A DNA stretch of 24,473 nt, taken from the IMG/VR virus record IMGVR_UViG_3300005933_000069, positions 1-24,473 of that record; one strand, 5' to 3'. Shown here piece by piece: positions 6,284 through 14,369 of this stretch. The notes beneath the pieces were generated by a model. The model was not told the DNA's origin and searched no databases. It saw nothing but the letters and a program-made list of their open reading frames with translations. A program made the position numbers and the translations under genes. This DNA is from a virus. Position 1 is the first letter of the stretch, and every line of letters begins with the position of its first letter.

Positions 6284-6493
6284 TTAAGTATGTATGAGTG
6301 TTGTCTCTGGGTTAACATACTCAGGAACACAATAGGCAAGGACAGGTGTGTGGTACTTTCTACGAGTACCTTGGATGGTAAGCTCTTCTGCAAACCATCT
6401 GCACCTATCTAAGCTTTCCCAATAGCTTTTAGCTTTTGCGTCAACCTCTCCATTCACAGAAACAATCAACGCGAATACAAGCTGCTTTACCAC
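6284..6493 (-). CDS. Small putatively exported two-cysteine protein, 69 aa
   Basis: This is the last gene of the left-pointing arm. It starts at GTG 6493 (no ATG is available) within a few bases of the preceding stop. The N-terminus MVKQLVFALIVSVNG resembles a short signal peptide or membrane anchor. The remainder has a C-WFAEEL segment (C31) and an AYCVPEYV segment (C55) that could form a disulfide outside the cytoplasm. Similar small secreted-looking proteins with a C-x-WFA and AYC-P pattern occur in marine phages without known function. A role in lysis or superinfection exclusion is speculation. Confidence 0.65.
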   Translation of the reverse strand: MVKQLVFALIVSVNGEVDAKAKSYWESLDRCRWFAEELTIQGTRRKYHTPVLAYCVPEYVNPETTLIHT

Positions 6494-6768
6494 TTAGCTT
6501 TATCGGCCCAGTAAGCCGCAGACATTTTACCTTTAGCTATGTTCTTAGCATGGCGGGCTTTAAAGCTTGCGCGTTTCTTCTTCATTGCTTCTGACTCACC
6601 GGCTTTGGGTTTGCCTGCGGTACTAGCTCCTTGTTCTCCAAAGCGGATCGTCTTAGTCTTGTCTCCGACTTTCGCCACAACCACATGGCTTTTCGTCTTA
6701 TGGCTTGGTGTGCGCTTCGGTTTGTTATAGCTGCTTACTCCCGCGTTGGTTAGCTTAGTATCCTTCAT
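6487..6768 (-). CDS. Small basic conserved phage protein, 93 aa
   Basis: A lysine-rich protein ending SFKARHAKNIAKGKMSAAYW plus a short tail. It has a central KTKTIRFGEQG (38-48) and AMKKKRASFKARHAKN (61-76). The IRFG and SFKARH segments recur in short proteins of marine phages and a wide set of podoviruses and siphoviruses. The function is unknown; high charge suggests nucleic-acid or capsid-lumen contact. AAGGAG lies 10 nt before its ATG, and the start overlaps the upstream gene by 4 nt (ATGA). It is one of four tightly coupled small genes. Confidence 0.75.
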   Translation of the reverse strand: MKDTKLTNAGVSSYNKPKRTPSHKTKSHVVVAKVGDKTKTIRFGEQGASTAGKPKAGESEAMKKKRASFKARHAKNIAKGKMSAAYWADKAKW

Positions 6769-7007
6769 GCTCTATAGCTCCTTGTTTTCTTTGCAACGCT
6801 CTTAGGCTGCGCGCTGTGTTGTTTGCCTGCTTTTGTGTCTTTCTTTTTCTTGGCGGTAGTTGCCGCATACTGGACAGGTGTCAAAGCTTTGATAGCCTTC
6901 TTAGGCAAGTAACGCTCACCAGTTTTAGCACTAGGCTTACCTGACTTAGTACCCCACTCTTCCTTAGTCCACTTCTTTAAAGACTTCTGTGATTTTGCAA
7001 GTGCCAT
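6765..7007 (-). CDS. Very basic small conserved phage protein, 80 aa (DUF5872-like)
   Basis: By my count it has 20 Lys and 3 Arg against 4 acidic residues. The core GERYLPKKAIKALTPVQYAA (31-50) is a pattern I associate with a small conserved phage family (possibly DUF5872). It is followed by a KKKK run and a basic tail. The charge resembles DNA-condensing or DNA-packaging-associated proteins, but no function is established. The TAATG junction couples it to the upstream 57-aa gene. Confidence 0.75.
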   Translation of the reverse strand: MALAKSQKSLKKWTKEEWGTKSGKPSAKTGERYLPKKAIKALTPVQYAATTAKKKKDTKAGKQHSAQPKSVAKKTRSYRA

Positions 7008-7180
7008 TATTTTTTCTGCCTTGCTTTTTTCTTAGAGGTGTCAGACAGCTCTTTCAAATGAAATAGTTTTACACTTGTTTTGCCGTGAGTCTTTCCAGAA
7101 TGTATCGAACCATCAGGCATCTTATGAGTGCCGCCTGTGTGCAGTGTTCCGTCTTTCTTGTAATGGTTTACGCCTTTCAT
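7007..7180 (-). CDS. Small basic conserved phage protein, 57 aa
   Basis: A short frame beginning MKGVNHYKKDGTLHTGGTHK on the minus strand. It is rich in His, Lys and Gly, with a repeated GT-H-KMPDG / GS-HSGKTHG pattern (residues 15-33) and a lysine-rich C-terminus. It is coupled on both sides: its ATG lies within the upstream stop (ATGA) and its stop shares a base with the downstream ATG (TAATG). That tight fit, together with the likeness to short phage proteins of the KGVNHY type, supports it as real. The His-rich pattern could bind metal, but function is unknown. Confidence 0.75.
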   Translation of the reverse strand: MKGVNHYKKDGTLHTGGTHKMPDGSIHSGKTHGKTSVKLFHLKELSDTSKKKARQKK

Positions 7181-7362
7181 TTGTACCCTCCACCTTCAGC
7201 CTTATATGCCTTAGCCAACATCTGAGCTTTCCTAGCTGACCATTGTCCTGCTTTACCGCCCTTTGCACCTGCTGTGATGCTGTTGAACAGTCGTTTACGC
7301 AGTGAGGGCTTAGTGTAGTTCCCTGCCTCGTTGACTGTTGATTTCTTTTTAGCTGTTGCCAT
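7177..7362 (-). CDS. Small basic conserved phage protein, 61 aa
   Basis: The 61-aa product has the segments GNYTKPSLRKRLFNSI (14-29), KGGKAGQWSARKAQMLAKAY (34-53) and a C-terminal GGGYK. This strongly conserved pattern recurs in many phages, often next to lysis genes or other basic small genes. The sequence is cationic with an amphipathic helix around 40-53. Function is unknown. A GGAG Shine-Dalgarno precedes the ATG by 8 nt, and the stop overlaps the next gene by 4 nt. Confidence 0.8.
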   Translation of the reverse strand: MATAKKKSTVNEAGNYTKPSLRKRLFNSITAGAKGGKAGQWSARKAQMLAKAYKAEGGGYK

Positions 7363-7797
7363 TTAAATAACTCCAAATATTTTAAAGCCAATGAAGAGAG
7401 CTAGTGGTAGAATTACTAAACCACCTGTGCCCCAGAGCAACGCAGACCACGCCATTGCGATAGTGGCTGCGCGCTTCTGTATCCTAAGTTTTTCTGTACG
7501 TTCTCTAGCATGTTTACACCCTGCTTGATACTGCAACCAGTCAGGCCACATGTCAGCCCTTCCAGCATAGATCATATATTCTTTCAACCAGATCTCTTCG
7601 TCCTTAATCTTCTCAAGCTGCATGAAACACTCTAGCTCTTCTTTCTTTCCGCCCCGCTTAGCCTTCTTAGCTATTGCAGACTTATTGTCGAAGTAGGATG
7701 TTGTTGCTTCTGCAACATCGTAGAGTTCCTTTCCGTTTGAGAGGGCTGTCTTGATGAGCGCAAAGGCTGCGTTGGCTGCTGCAATTTCAGCTATCAT
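7363..7797 (-). CDS. Membrane-anchored protein beside the lysis genes, 144 aa
   Basis: The protein has an Ala-rich N-terminal helix (MIAEIAAANAAFALIK) and a charged helical centre with LEKIKDEEIWLKEYMIYAGR (61-80). The C-terminus is hydrophobic (about 111-143, MAWSALLW...LVILPLALFIGF), enough for one or two membrane spans. The pattern recurs in marine phages, always annotated hypothetical as far as I recall. Its position directly after the holin (TAATG junction) suggests an accessory lysis role, perhaps functionally replacing a spanin, but no lipobox or spanin motif is visible. That role is inference. Confidence 0.75.
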   Translation of the reverse strand: MIAEIAAANAAFALIKTALSNGKELYDVAEATTSYFDNKSAIAKKAKRGGKKEELECFMQLEKIKDEEIWLKEYMIYAGRADMWPDWLQYQAGCKHARERTEKLRIQKRAATIAMAWSALLWGTGGLVILPLALFIGFKIFGVI

Positions 7798-8201
7798 TAC
7801 TTCTCTCGCTGTACGCCTTTAGTTTTCTCTACAGTCCTCATAGCGCCCAGCCCTAACATGCCTATAAGTACCGGCATCATCTCCGAAGTATCTATCAGCG
7901 GTATAGTGATGACAGAACTGGATAGAGCCAACGCAAAATTAGCCAGCGGGATAACAAGGAAGTTGCCCGCCATGCCAAGGACGCATACCCAACCCACAGC
8001 AGGTCGCCAACCAGCAACAAACAAATTCTTGTGTGCTGCTTCAGTCTTATTGACTTCAAGCTGACCTTTTGCAAGTTCTTGGGCATGCTTCTCAGCCATT
8101 GTACTAAGCTCAAAAGCAATTGCATTTTTAGCGTCTTTGTCCTCTATGAATTTATCAAGCAGTCCTGTAACAGGGCCAATAAGTGAAGTTAAAATAGACA
8201 T
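7797..8201 (-). CDS. Holin, GTA-type three-transmembrane family
   Basis: The 134-aa protein has an N-terminal helical region, then FVAGWRPAVGWVCVLGMA (61-78), the hallmark start of the gene-transfer-agent-type 3TM holin family. Hydrophobic segments follow at about 66-95 and 105-122. Holins oligomerise in the inner membrane and release or activate the endolysin at the end of infection. It is translated after the M15 endolysin gene, with a GAGGT Shine-Dalgarno 7 nt before the ATG. The gene stop overlaps the next ATG. Confidence 0.85.
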   Translation of the reverse strand: MSILTSLIGPVTGLLDKFIEDKDAKNAIAFELSTMAEKHAQELAKGQLEVNKTEAAHKNLFVAGWRPAVGWVCVLGMAGNFLVIPLANFALALSSSVITIPLIDTSEMMPVLIGMLGLGAMRTVEKTKGVQREK

Positions 8202-8210
8202 ATTAATACC

Positions 8211-8573
8211 TCAATAGCACCACATTACAGGAGCTTTGTCAGCTCCGAGAGTCCTGCGATCCACATGGATGAAAGTACGAGCGATTCCAACACCCGTAAA
8301 TCCCATTTGAATTGCTTGTTCCACGATCTTGTATCTTTGGTTTCCGTTACTAGCTCTAATGTCCGCTGCGATTCCTTGGGCATGGGTTCCTGCTTTCTCC
8401 TTACGTTTTTCAATGGAGTGGTCTTTAGATCTAAAGCCACTAGTTATAATGAATGGGAAGCCACAAGCCTCTCTGAGTTGATCGAGCTGGTGGATAAACT
8501 CCACATCCATTTCGTTGTCGCCGGTTTCTTGGCAATCAAAATCTTCTAGTTTAAAATATTTAAAGTCGCTCAT
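8211..8573 (-). CDS. M15-type peptidase endolysin
   Basis: The 120-aa protein is a compact D,D/L,D-carboxypeptidase-like endolysin that would cleave peptidoglycan peptide stems. It shows SGFRS (45-49), the zinc ligands H64 and D71 in GTHAQGIAADI (62-72), and the third ligand H103 in FIHVD (101-105). Size matches single-domain phage M15 endolysins, and no signal peptide is seen, so it should need the adjacent holin for release. Its ATG shares a base with the stop of the large upstream gene (TAATG). Confidence 0.9.
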   Translation of the reverse strand: MSDFKYFKLEDFDCQETGDNEMDVEFIHQLDQLREACGFPFIITSGFRSKDHSIEKRKEKAGTHAQGIAADIRASNGNQRYKIVEQAIQMGFTGVGIARTFIHVDRRTLGADKAPVMWCY

Positions 8574-11500
8574 TAGCTGCAGTTCCTTTTTAGTGCGTTT
8601 AAAACCTTGCCGCCTGCGTTCTTCTGCACCCTTCCACCCGCTGCCATGTTCAATGCACGTAGAGGGTCGCTGATGTCCATGTAAGCTGTTCCAGCTCTTT
8701 CGTTATACGGTAGGCCTGTAAGCTTATCAATGCGCTCATCAGGCTCTGCAGGGGCGTTAGGGATAGGCGTAGATACAACGCCTCCTACAGCCATAGGACT
8801 AAGCCCAGCTTCCTCACGCTCTTCAGGAGTTAGCGGGGGGTTGTCATCTAGAAAAGAGTTATCAAATTTTGGAAGATTAATTCCTGAGACACCTGAAGAA
8901 AACACCGGCGCTTCCTTTTCTTCTTCAAATTTAAAATCTCCAACATTTGTTAAAGAAAGAAGTTTCATTTCTTGCTGCGCGTAATAGATATTTTTTTCAG
9001 CAGTCTCCATTTGAGATCTAAACTCAGCTTGAACCTGACCTGTCTGCAAATTGATTGCATCGGTTCTATATTTAGTAGGATTTGTAGGTGGTGTTAAGGG
9101 CAAAAAGGTGCCTTGTAATAATGTGTTTGCTTTTTCTTTGCTCATCCCCCTATTTATTAAGTATGTCATTGCTCTTTCAGGCGTGTACAATCTTGCGTAT
9201 GCTGATAGCTTTATGTATAAGTCTTGTTGATATTGATACTCAACAGCATTGGTTTTCAAGTAGTCCGCAGTCCTTCCTTCTCCCGTAGATTCTAGATTAA
9301 CACTGTCTAATCTATTCTGATCGTTTTGTAATTTGTAGTCATCTACGGCGGCCCCCAAATAATCATCTTCTAAATATAAATCTTTCTTGATTCCTATTTG
9401 CTCTAACAGCGCATAGTCTTTATCCCTAAAGCGTCCATAGTACTTATTAGGTTTTTCTTCCAGCGCGTCCTTTAATTTTATTAAGCTTAGGGCAGATCCC
9501 GGAATAAGAGGCTTTAAAGCTTCAGTGATTACGGTGCCTAAAGTATCTAACGTACTATCTTTATCTGGAAACAGCTCTCGCCCTCTTAGATCTTTTCCTG
9601 ACTGAGAAAGTGAAGCTACCGCCATGTTTACAAAAGGAGCTACAATCATTGATTGATCTGTAAATGGATCTGTTAGTGCTTTAATTCCGCTGCCTATAGC
9701 GCCCAACAACATCTCGTCCAACGCTTCTCCTTTTAACTGTCCCGATTCAATTCTATCTAAGACGGCTAGAACAGGCTCTTTAACAAAGTAGTAAGAGTTT
9801 AGATACTCTGTATTCGTAGTGTAGTATTCGCCATCTTCACCTTGCGAATAAACTAAATCGTGCCCTGAACTAAAACGCCCTGCCTTGAGAACTCTACGAT
9901 CTTCTATCTCTTGATCGCTCATAGTAAACGTATCGTGAGACATCTTAGCAATAGCCCCATATCCAACATTAGCTGTTGCAAAACCCGCAAGCCTCATCTG
10001 ACCACGGCGTTTTATAACAGCGTTGTCAGAGTTTATTTCCTCAGAAGCCTGTCTAACAATATGAAAACTTGTTCGCATTACTTCAGCAGGGAACGAAATA
10101 AAGTTACCCAGCGGCAAGTTACGAAGCTGTTTAATTCCTTTGGGAATAGCATCATAGTTAGGCATAGTGTTTCTGACAGTTCCCGCCGCCTTTCGTTTTA
10201 AAAGCTCTTCTGCTGCGTCAGGGTGAGCCTCTTTAAGGGTTTTTAATTCTTGATGATAGTATGTCATCTTGTGGAAATCATCAGCCGCTGAATAAACATC
10301 TTGCGGTTTCCTGAGCGCTGTTTTTGCACGTTTAGTTGCCACACTATCACCTATAGAACTGTATACGTCATCGTATCCTTTAAAGCCTGTAGAGATCATT
10401 TCACGGAACTGATTAACATTCACACTCGTTCCAATAACTCCGAGACGCTGCATCTCGTTGTAGGTTTCTTTAAGAGCTACATCATCTATTTTATAGAGTC
10501 CAGTCTTGTCACCTATTTTTTTATTAAGACCAAATACTTTGTTTTCCAAGACTAAAAAACTTTCAGCAGACTCTGAAAAACCTCGACCATTAGCTAACAT
10601 AAACTGAGCGCCGCCAATAATGTTACGCGCTTGCGTGGTGTGGCTATATACAGTTTTTGAAGCTTGTGAAGCTCCTTTAAAACCTACATAGGTTCTCCAC
10701 GAATCTGCCCACGCGCCTGTACCTTCTCGCAAGGTATCGTAAGTTTCTTCTTTGTTTAAAATAACTTTTTCCATCTCACGAGTTGTGTACTTGTTATCTA
10801 AAATAGAATTAGTCCCCTTGATTTGGACTGTAAGTCCTGCTGCTATATTTTCTTCAGTAGCAACGTAGCCGCCTTTGCCTTTAGATAATTGATTAACTAC
10901 GTTATAAAAATTCTGCATTTCGCTTATACGAGAAAGCTTAGCAATAGAAAGAATTATTTTTTCAGAAGGGTCTGTAATCTCTCCTAGAAGCGCACGTATT
11001 GTAGGATCAATCTCTTTTCGTTGCCTCATATTACTGACTCTGTTTACTTGAGCTAAATAATCTATAGTCTCTTCGTCTGCTTTCAACATCTTTTTTATTT
11101 TAGATTGTGCTTGCTTTAATGCGTCTTTACTCGTCAGGGCCGTCCCATTTTTTACGGCACTAGCTTGAAGGTCAGCAACAAGATAATCTTCAGCTTCTTT
11201 CATTATCTGAGGAGTAGGCGTGTAGTTAGGATCTTCATAAGCACGATACGTTCGGCGTATATAACTACCAAGGTTTTTGTCTATAGACGCTTTAACATCG
11301 TCAGAAAACCCTTTCATGTTTAAAATACGAGTTGACAAACCGTCTTGCAACTTTCTAAATTTTAAAATCTCAGCAGCTACATTTTCTGGAATGTTTCTAT
11401 TTTTAGCAAGGAAAGAAACTTGCTTTTCTGCTGGCATTTTCAACACCCTAGTAAGATCAGTCTCTAGCAAAACACCTACTTTAGTTACAAGTTTTTTATC

Positions 11501-12880
11501 ACTGCCCGCGCTCTCCAGTGCAATTTTCAAACGCTCAGCAACATCTTCAGCTTCTGTAACGAGCTGTCGTTGAGAATACTTTGTGTTATTAGCAGCATGG
11601 AACATTAAAGGTGTTGCGTATCCCCGCGATTTTAAAAACTTCTGGTTCATTCTATATAGAAAATACTTGTTTTGTTTCTGTACTTGAGCTTTACCTTCGG
11701 CTGTTTCTTTAACTAGGTGCAGCGTCTCAGGGTTTTGCATGTTAATAACTTGCTGCTCTTCTTCAAGAGCTTTATAAAGTGCAGTCTCTTGTTCAGCTTT
11801 ACTCATCTGAGAAGGGTGTTTACCTACAAGATATTTTCCAATTGTAGGAGCATTAGCAACAGCAGAAAAAACAGCAGAAAAACCTACGTTTTCAACTGAA
11901 AGTTTTAAACGCTTTAAAATTTCTGAGTCGTCTTTGTCCGCAGCAATATACTCTGACATGCTTTGAGCCAGCCCTGACATTCCTTCAGCATCTTTATCTA
12001 TTGCTGTTTCAATTGCATTGAACATATTTTCTTCGGGGTCAAACATTACTTGCGTGACAACCTCACCACCTGTAAGAAGCGCAAGACCTCTGGCTGTTTT
12101 AGGACGTTTTACAATAGCAGTAGCTATGTATTTTCCTGACCCTTCTGTTTTTACAACTGCTTGTCGCATCCAGTTAGTAGCCTTTGGAGCTACTGACGGG
12201 AGAAACGCCATCCCTTTGTATAGGAACTCAGTGCCTTTAGCTATCTTCCCTGCACCTACAATTAAAGCCCCTACCTGACCCGCCATTCCCGGAATTGTTT
12301 CGATAGTGCCTATTCGCGCTGTTTCAGGATTAATAATATTTGTGTTTTCCCAATCTACAAGAGAAAAAGCAGGGGATGTTGCTTCAAGAGCTGCGTTTGT
12401 AAGCGTATTAACTAGTTCTTCGCGGTCTTTAGACTTTAACTTGCTCATATCTAGTCCAGTTAAAGACTCCATTAAGCCACTAGCTGCTATATCTACAACG
12501 CCTCTAGGAATACTATATGCTACTTTTTTTACGTCTCTACCAAAAGCTTCTAAATCTTCTGCTACGTTTTTAACCTGTGCAGGGGTCATACCTGCTCCTC
12601 GATAATACATACGGGGAGAAGGTTCAGCCGCAGGTTCAGCCGCAGGTTCAGCCACAGGCTCAGGCATTACAGGCGCTGCTTCTTTGTCAATACCTTTGTA
12701 TCCTTCACGGAGCGGCCCAAACTCTGGCTCAACTTCACTTTCAAAAGGATCATAATCCACAGCCACTGTTTCAAGACGAGGAGCTTCTTGAGATTCAAAA
12801 GGATCATAATCCACAGCCACTGTTTCAAGACGAGGAGCTTGTGCGAATGGATCGTAATCAACTGGAATAGTTTTGCTCAT
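8573..12880 (-). CDS. Giant internal-virion/ejection-type protein, 1435 aa
   Basis: A very large helical protein in the virion block, probably carried in the capsid and ejected with DNA, as large internal proteins of podoviruses are. Residues 1-90 are acidic and low-complexity, with three VDYDPF motifs (7, 23, 41) and an AEPA repeat (about 74-87). A Gly-rich hydrophobic stretch at 196-231 (PGMAGQVGALIVGAGKIAKG...) could contact membrane. The long middle is helical. The C-terminal part holds PLGNFISFPAEVMR and many helical segments, ending in a disordered Pro-rich tail. I see no transglycosylase ESGGNP-type motif as in T7 gp16. Function rests on size and context. GAGGGG precedes the ATG at about 10 nt. 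Confidence 0.75.
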   Translation of the reverse strand: MSKTIPVDYDPFAQAPRLETVAVDYDPFESQEAPRLETVAVDYDPFESEVEPEFGPLREGYKGIDKEAAPVMPEPVAEPAAEPAAEPSPRMYYRGAGMTPAQVKNVAEDLEAFGRDVKKVAYSIPRGVVDIAASGLMESLTGLDMSKLKSKDREELVNTLTNAALEATSPAFSLVDWENTNIINPETARIGTIETIPGMAGQVGALIVGAGKIAKGTEFLYKGMAFLPSVAPKATNWMRQAVVKTEGSGKYIATAIVKRPKTARGLALLTGGEVVTQVMFDPEENMFNAIETAIDKDAEGMSGLAQSMSEYIAADKDDSEILKRLKLSVENVGFSAVFSAVANAPTIGKYLVGKHPSQMSKAEQETALYKALEEEQQVINMQNPETLHLVKETAEGKAQVQKQNKYFLYRMNQKFLKSRGYATPLMFHAANNTKYSQRQLVTEAEDVAERLKIALESAGSDKKLVTKVGVLLETDLTRVLKMPAEKQVSFLAKNRNIPENVAAEILKFRKLQDGLSTRILNMKGFSDDVKASIDKNLGSYIRRTYRAYEDPNYTPTPQIMKEAEDYLVADLQASAVKNGTALTSKDALKQAQSKIKKMLKADEETIDYLAQVNRVSNMRQRKEIDPTIRALLGEITDPSEKIILSIAKLSRISEMQNFYNVVNQLSKGKGGYVATEENIAAGLTVQIKGTNSILDNKYTTREMEKVILNKEETYDTLREGTGAWADSWRTYVGFKGASQASKTVYSHTTQARNIIGGAQFMLANGRGFSESAESFLVLENKVFGLNKKIGDKTGLYKIDDVALKETYNEMQRLGVIGTSVNVNQFREMISTGFKGYDDVYSSIGDSVATKRAKTALRKPQDVYSAADDFHKMTYYHQELKTLKEAHPDAAEELLKRKAAGTVRNTMPNYDAIPKGIKQLRNLPLGNFISFPAEVMRTSFHIVRQASEEINSDNAVIKRRGQMRLAGFATANVGYGAIAKMSHDTFTMSDQEIEDRRVLKAGRFSSGHDLVYSQGEDGEYYTTNTEYLNSYYFVKEPVLAVLDRIESGQLKGEALDEMLLGAIGSGIKALTDPFTDQSMIVAPFVNMAVASLSQSGKDLRGRELFPDKDSTLDTLGTVITEALKPLIPGSALSLIKLKDALEEKPNKYYGRFRDKDYALLEQIGIKKDLYLEDDYLGAAVDDYKLQNDQNRLDSVNLESTGEGRTADYLKTNAVEYQYQQDLYIKLSAYARLYTPERAMTYLINRGMSKEKANTLLQGTFLPLTPPTNPTKYRTDAINLQTGQVQAEFRSQMETAEKNIYYAQQEMKLLSLTNVGDFKFEEEKEAPVFSSGVSGINLPKFDNSFLDDNPPLTPEEREEAGLSPMAVGGVVSTPIPNAPAEPDERIDKLTGLPYNERAGTAYMDISDPLRALNMAAGGRVQKNAGGKVLNALKRNCS
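12740..12840 (-). repeat. Perfect 47-bp tandem direct repeat in the 1435-aa gene
   Basis: Bases 12740-12786 and 12794-12840 are identical 47-mers, offset by 54 bp (18 codons). They encode the EAPRLETVAVDYDPFES segments near the N-terminus. The perfect DNA identity suggests a recent duplication. Confidence 0.9.
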
Positions 12881-12887
12881 TCTTAAT

Positions 12888-14366
12888 CTACCCCTCTATT
12901 CGTTCGTAGTATCCAAGACGATCAATGTCAGGGATGTAGTAAAAACCATCAGGAGCTTTTCTAGCGTTTGCTGGAAGGCCGACAGGACGATCAGTGGTTT
13001 CTTCACCGGCTTCGCGAGGATTACTTATAATTGGACTGCCCAGAGATGCGTCAGTGACCATTGTCATAACTTTTAAAAGACGTTTTGTCGCGTCTTCTTG
13101 TTCTTCAGAAGTTGCTTTAGGATTTAAAAGTAGTCCCAATATACCTTTAGATTCTTTCAGCACTGCATTTCTAGCAGCCTGTTGCTCTTCAGATAAGGAA
13201 GGTTTAAAGTTTTCAACACTAGTATAGTTCTTATAATCTAAAGAAAAAACCTGTAGCTTTAACAAATCTAAAGCTTCCATTTTCTCCATATCTTTCATAA
13301 AACCCTCCTGCGCAGCTTTAGCTATAAAATCATCGTAGCCTTGTGTAGATACCAAGTTACGCACGTTGTCAAAGATAGTGTTCCGAGTCTTTACAAAATC
13401 TGTTGCTTCTGATAATGTCGGAGGCTTCCCATCAGCACCTAATTGTTTTGTGACAATTGATGGAGTTTCAACTATAGTACCAGCTACATCTGTAGTTGTC
13501 CCCACAGTGATAGCTTGTAAGTTTCCTGCAACATCTGTTTGAAAAGTTGTGTCATATGTTGTCTTTTGATTTTTTGCAATATCATCCCTGACCCTTTTAA
13601 AATCATTTTCATTCATAGATATGCCAGCAGCTTTTAAACCCTGTCCAACGCTGCCTGTGAGTGCTGCAACTTTCTCAGCCGCCGCAAGTCTTTCAGGACT
13701 AAGATCGTATAGCTCTTTAGCTATTTTAACTTGTTTTAGCTCATTCATTGTGCTATTAAAAACATCCACAGTCCTAGTATTTCCTGTGAGGCGATCTAAA
13801 AATGAACGTGTAAGCCCTCTATCTTGTCGCTCCGCTAAAGCAGACAGAGTTTTTCCAGAAGCTTTACCGGCTGCAAACTCTACACTTTTACTATAAACAG
13901 TATCGTTTGTGTCTGCGAGCTGCTGCGCTTGGGTTACAATTTCGTCACGTTTTGCAAAATCAGCTATCCAATAAGCATCTTCATTTTTTTTATAAGCCGA
14001 AGGATTAGTTATTTTTTTCTGGTTAAAATCTTTAGTAGCTATGTCTTCAGCATAATATTGAGTTAGAGAAATATTTTTTTCTTTAGCGGCTGTGCGATCT
14101 TTAAGGTTACTTTCAATTTGACCGGCTGCTTTAGTCATTAAAATATTATTATTCTGCAACTCACTACGAGCTAAAAAATCTTGCGTCTTTGTTTCTAAGT
14201 TAGAAGTAGCTGCTTTAAAAATCTGACCGCCTAAGAAACCCGCACCCGTCAGCAATAGTTCTTTTCTATCTTGTTTCTTTGCATACTTTCTAGCGTCTTC
14301 TGCTTGTTGATCTTTACGCGCTCTAACGTCACCAAGAAGCGATTGTCCAAATTCTCTAATAGCCAT
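12888..14366 (-). CDS. Putative virion structural/internal protein, 492 aa
   Basis: The predicted protein is Ala-rich and helical. The N-terminus MAIREFGQSLLGDVRARKDQ is followed by a basic segment (KYAKKQDRKELLLTGAGFLG) with a short hydrophobic patch, then long charged helices. The C-terminus (RKAPDGFYYIPDIDRLGYYERI) is aromatic-rich and looks like a docking tail. No known domain is recognised. It lies in the virion gene block between the 209-aa and 1435-aa proteins, with AAGGAG 9 nt before the ATG, so it is probably made in quantity as a structural or internal-core component. Confidence 0.65.
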   Translation of the reverse strand: MAIREFGQSLLGDVRARKDQQAEDARKYAKKQDRKELLLTGAGFLGGQIFKAATSNLETKTQDFLARSELQNNNILMTKAAGQIESNLKDRTAAKEKNISLTQYYAEDIATKDFNQKKITNPSAYKKNEDAYWIADFAKRDEIVTQAQQLADTNDTVYSKSVEFAAGKASGKTLSALAERQDRGLTRSFLDRLTGNTRTVDVFNSTMNELKQVKIAKELYDLSPERLAAAEKVAALTGSVGQGLKAAGISMNENDFKRVRDDIAKNQKTTYDTTFQTDVAGNLQAITVGTTTDVAGTIVETPSIVTKQLGADGKPPTLSEATDFVKTRNTIFDNVRNLVSTQGYDDFIAKAAQEGFMKDMEKMEALDLLKLQVFSLDYKNYTSVENFKPSLSEEQQAARNAVLKESKGILGLLLNPKATSEEQEDATKRLLKVMTMVTDASLGSPIISNPREAGEETTDRPVGLPANARKAPDGFYYIPDIDRLGYYERIEG

Positions 14367-14369
14367 TGT

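Noticed and set aside
6352-6370. Hairpin GGTAC...GTACC as a terminator
   Set aside because: The stem is only 5 bp with a 9-base loop, lies inside the 69-aa gene and has no U tract on either strand.
12018-12605. Two plus-strand open frames (86 and 99 codons)
   Set aside because: Both are antisense to the 1435-aa gene and are Ser/Thr-rich translations typical of shadow frames.
8573-12880. Lytic transglycosylase domain as in T7 gp16
   Set aside because: I looked for an ESGGNP-like catalytic segment in the 1435-aa protein and found none.
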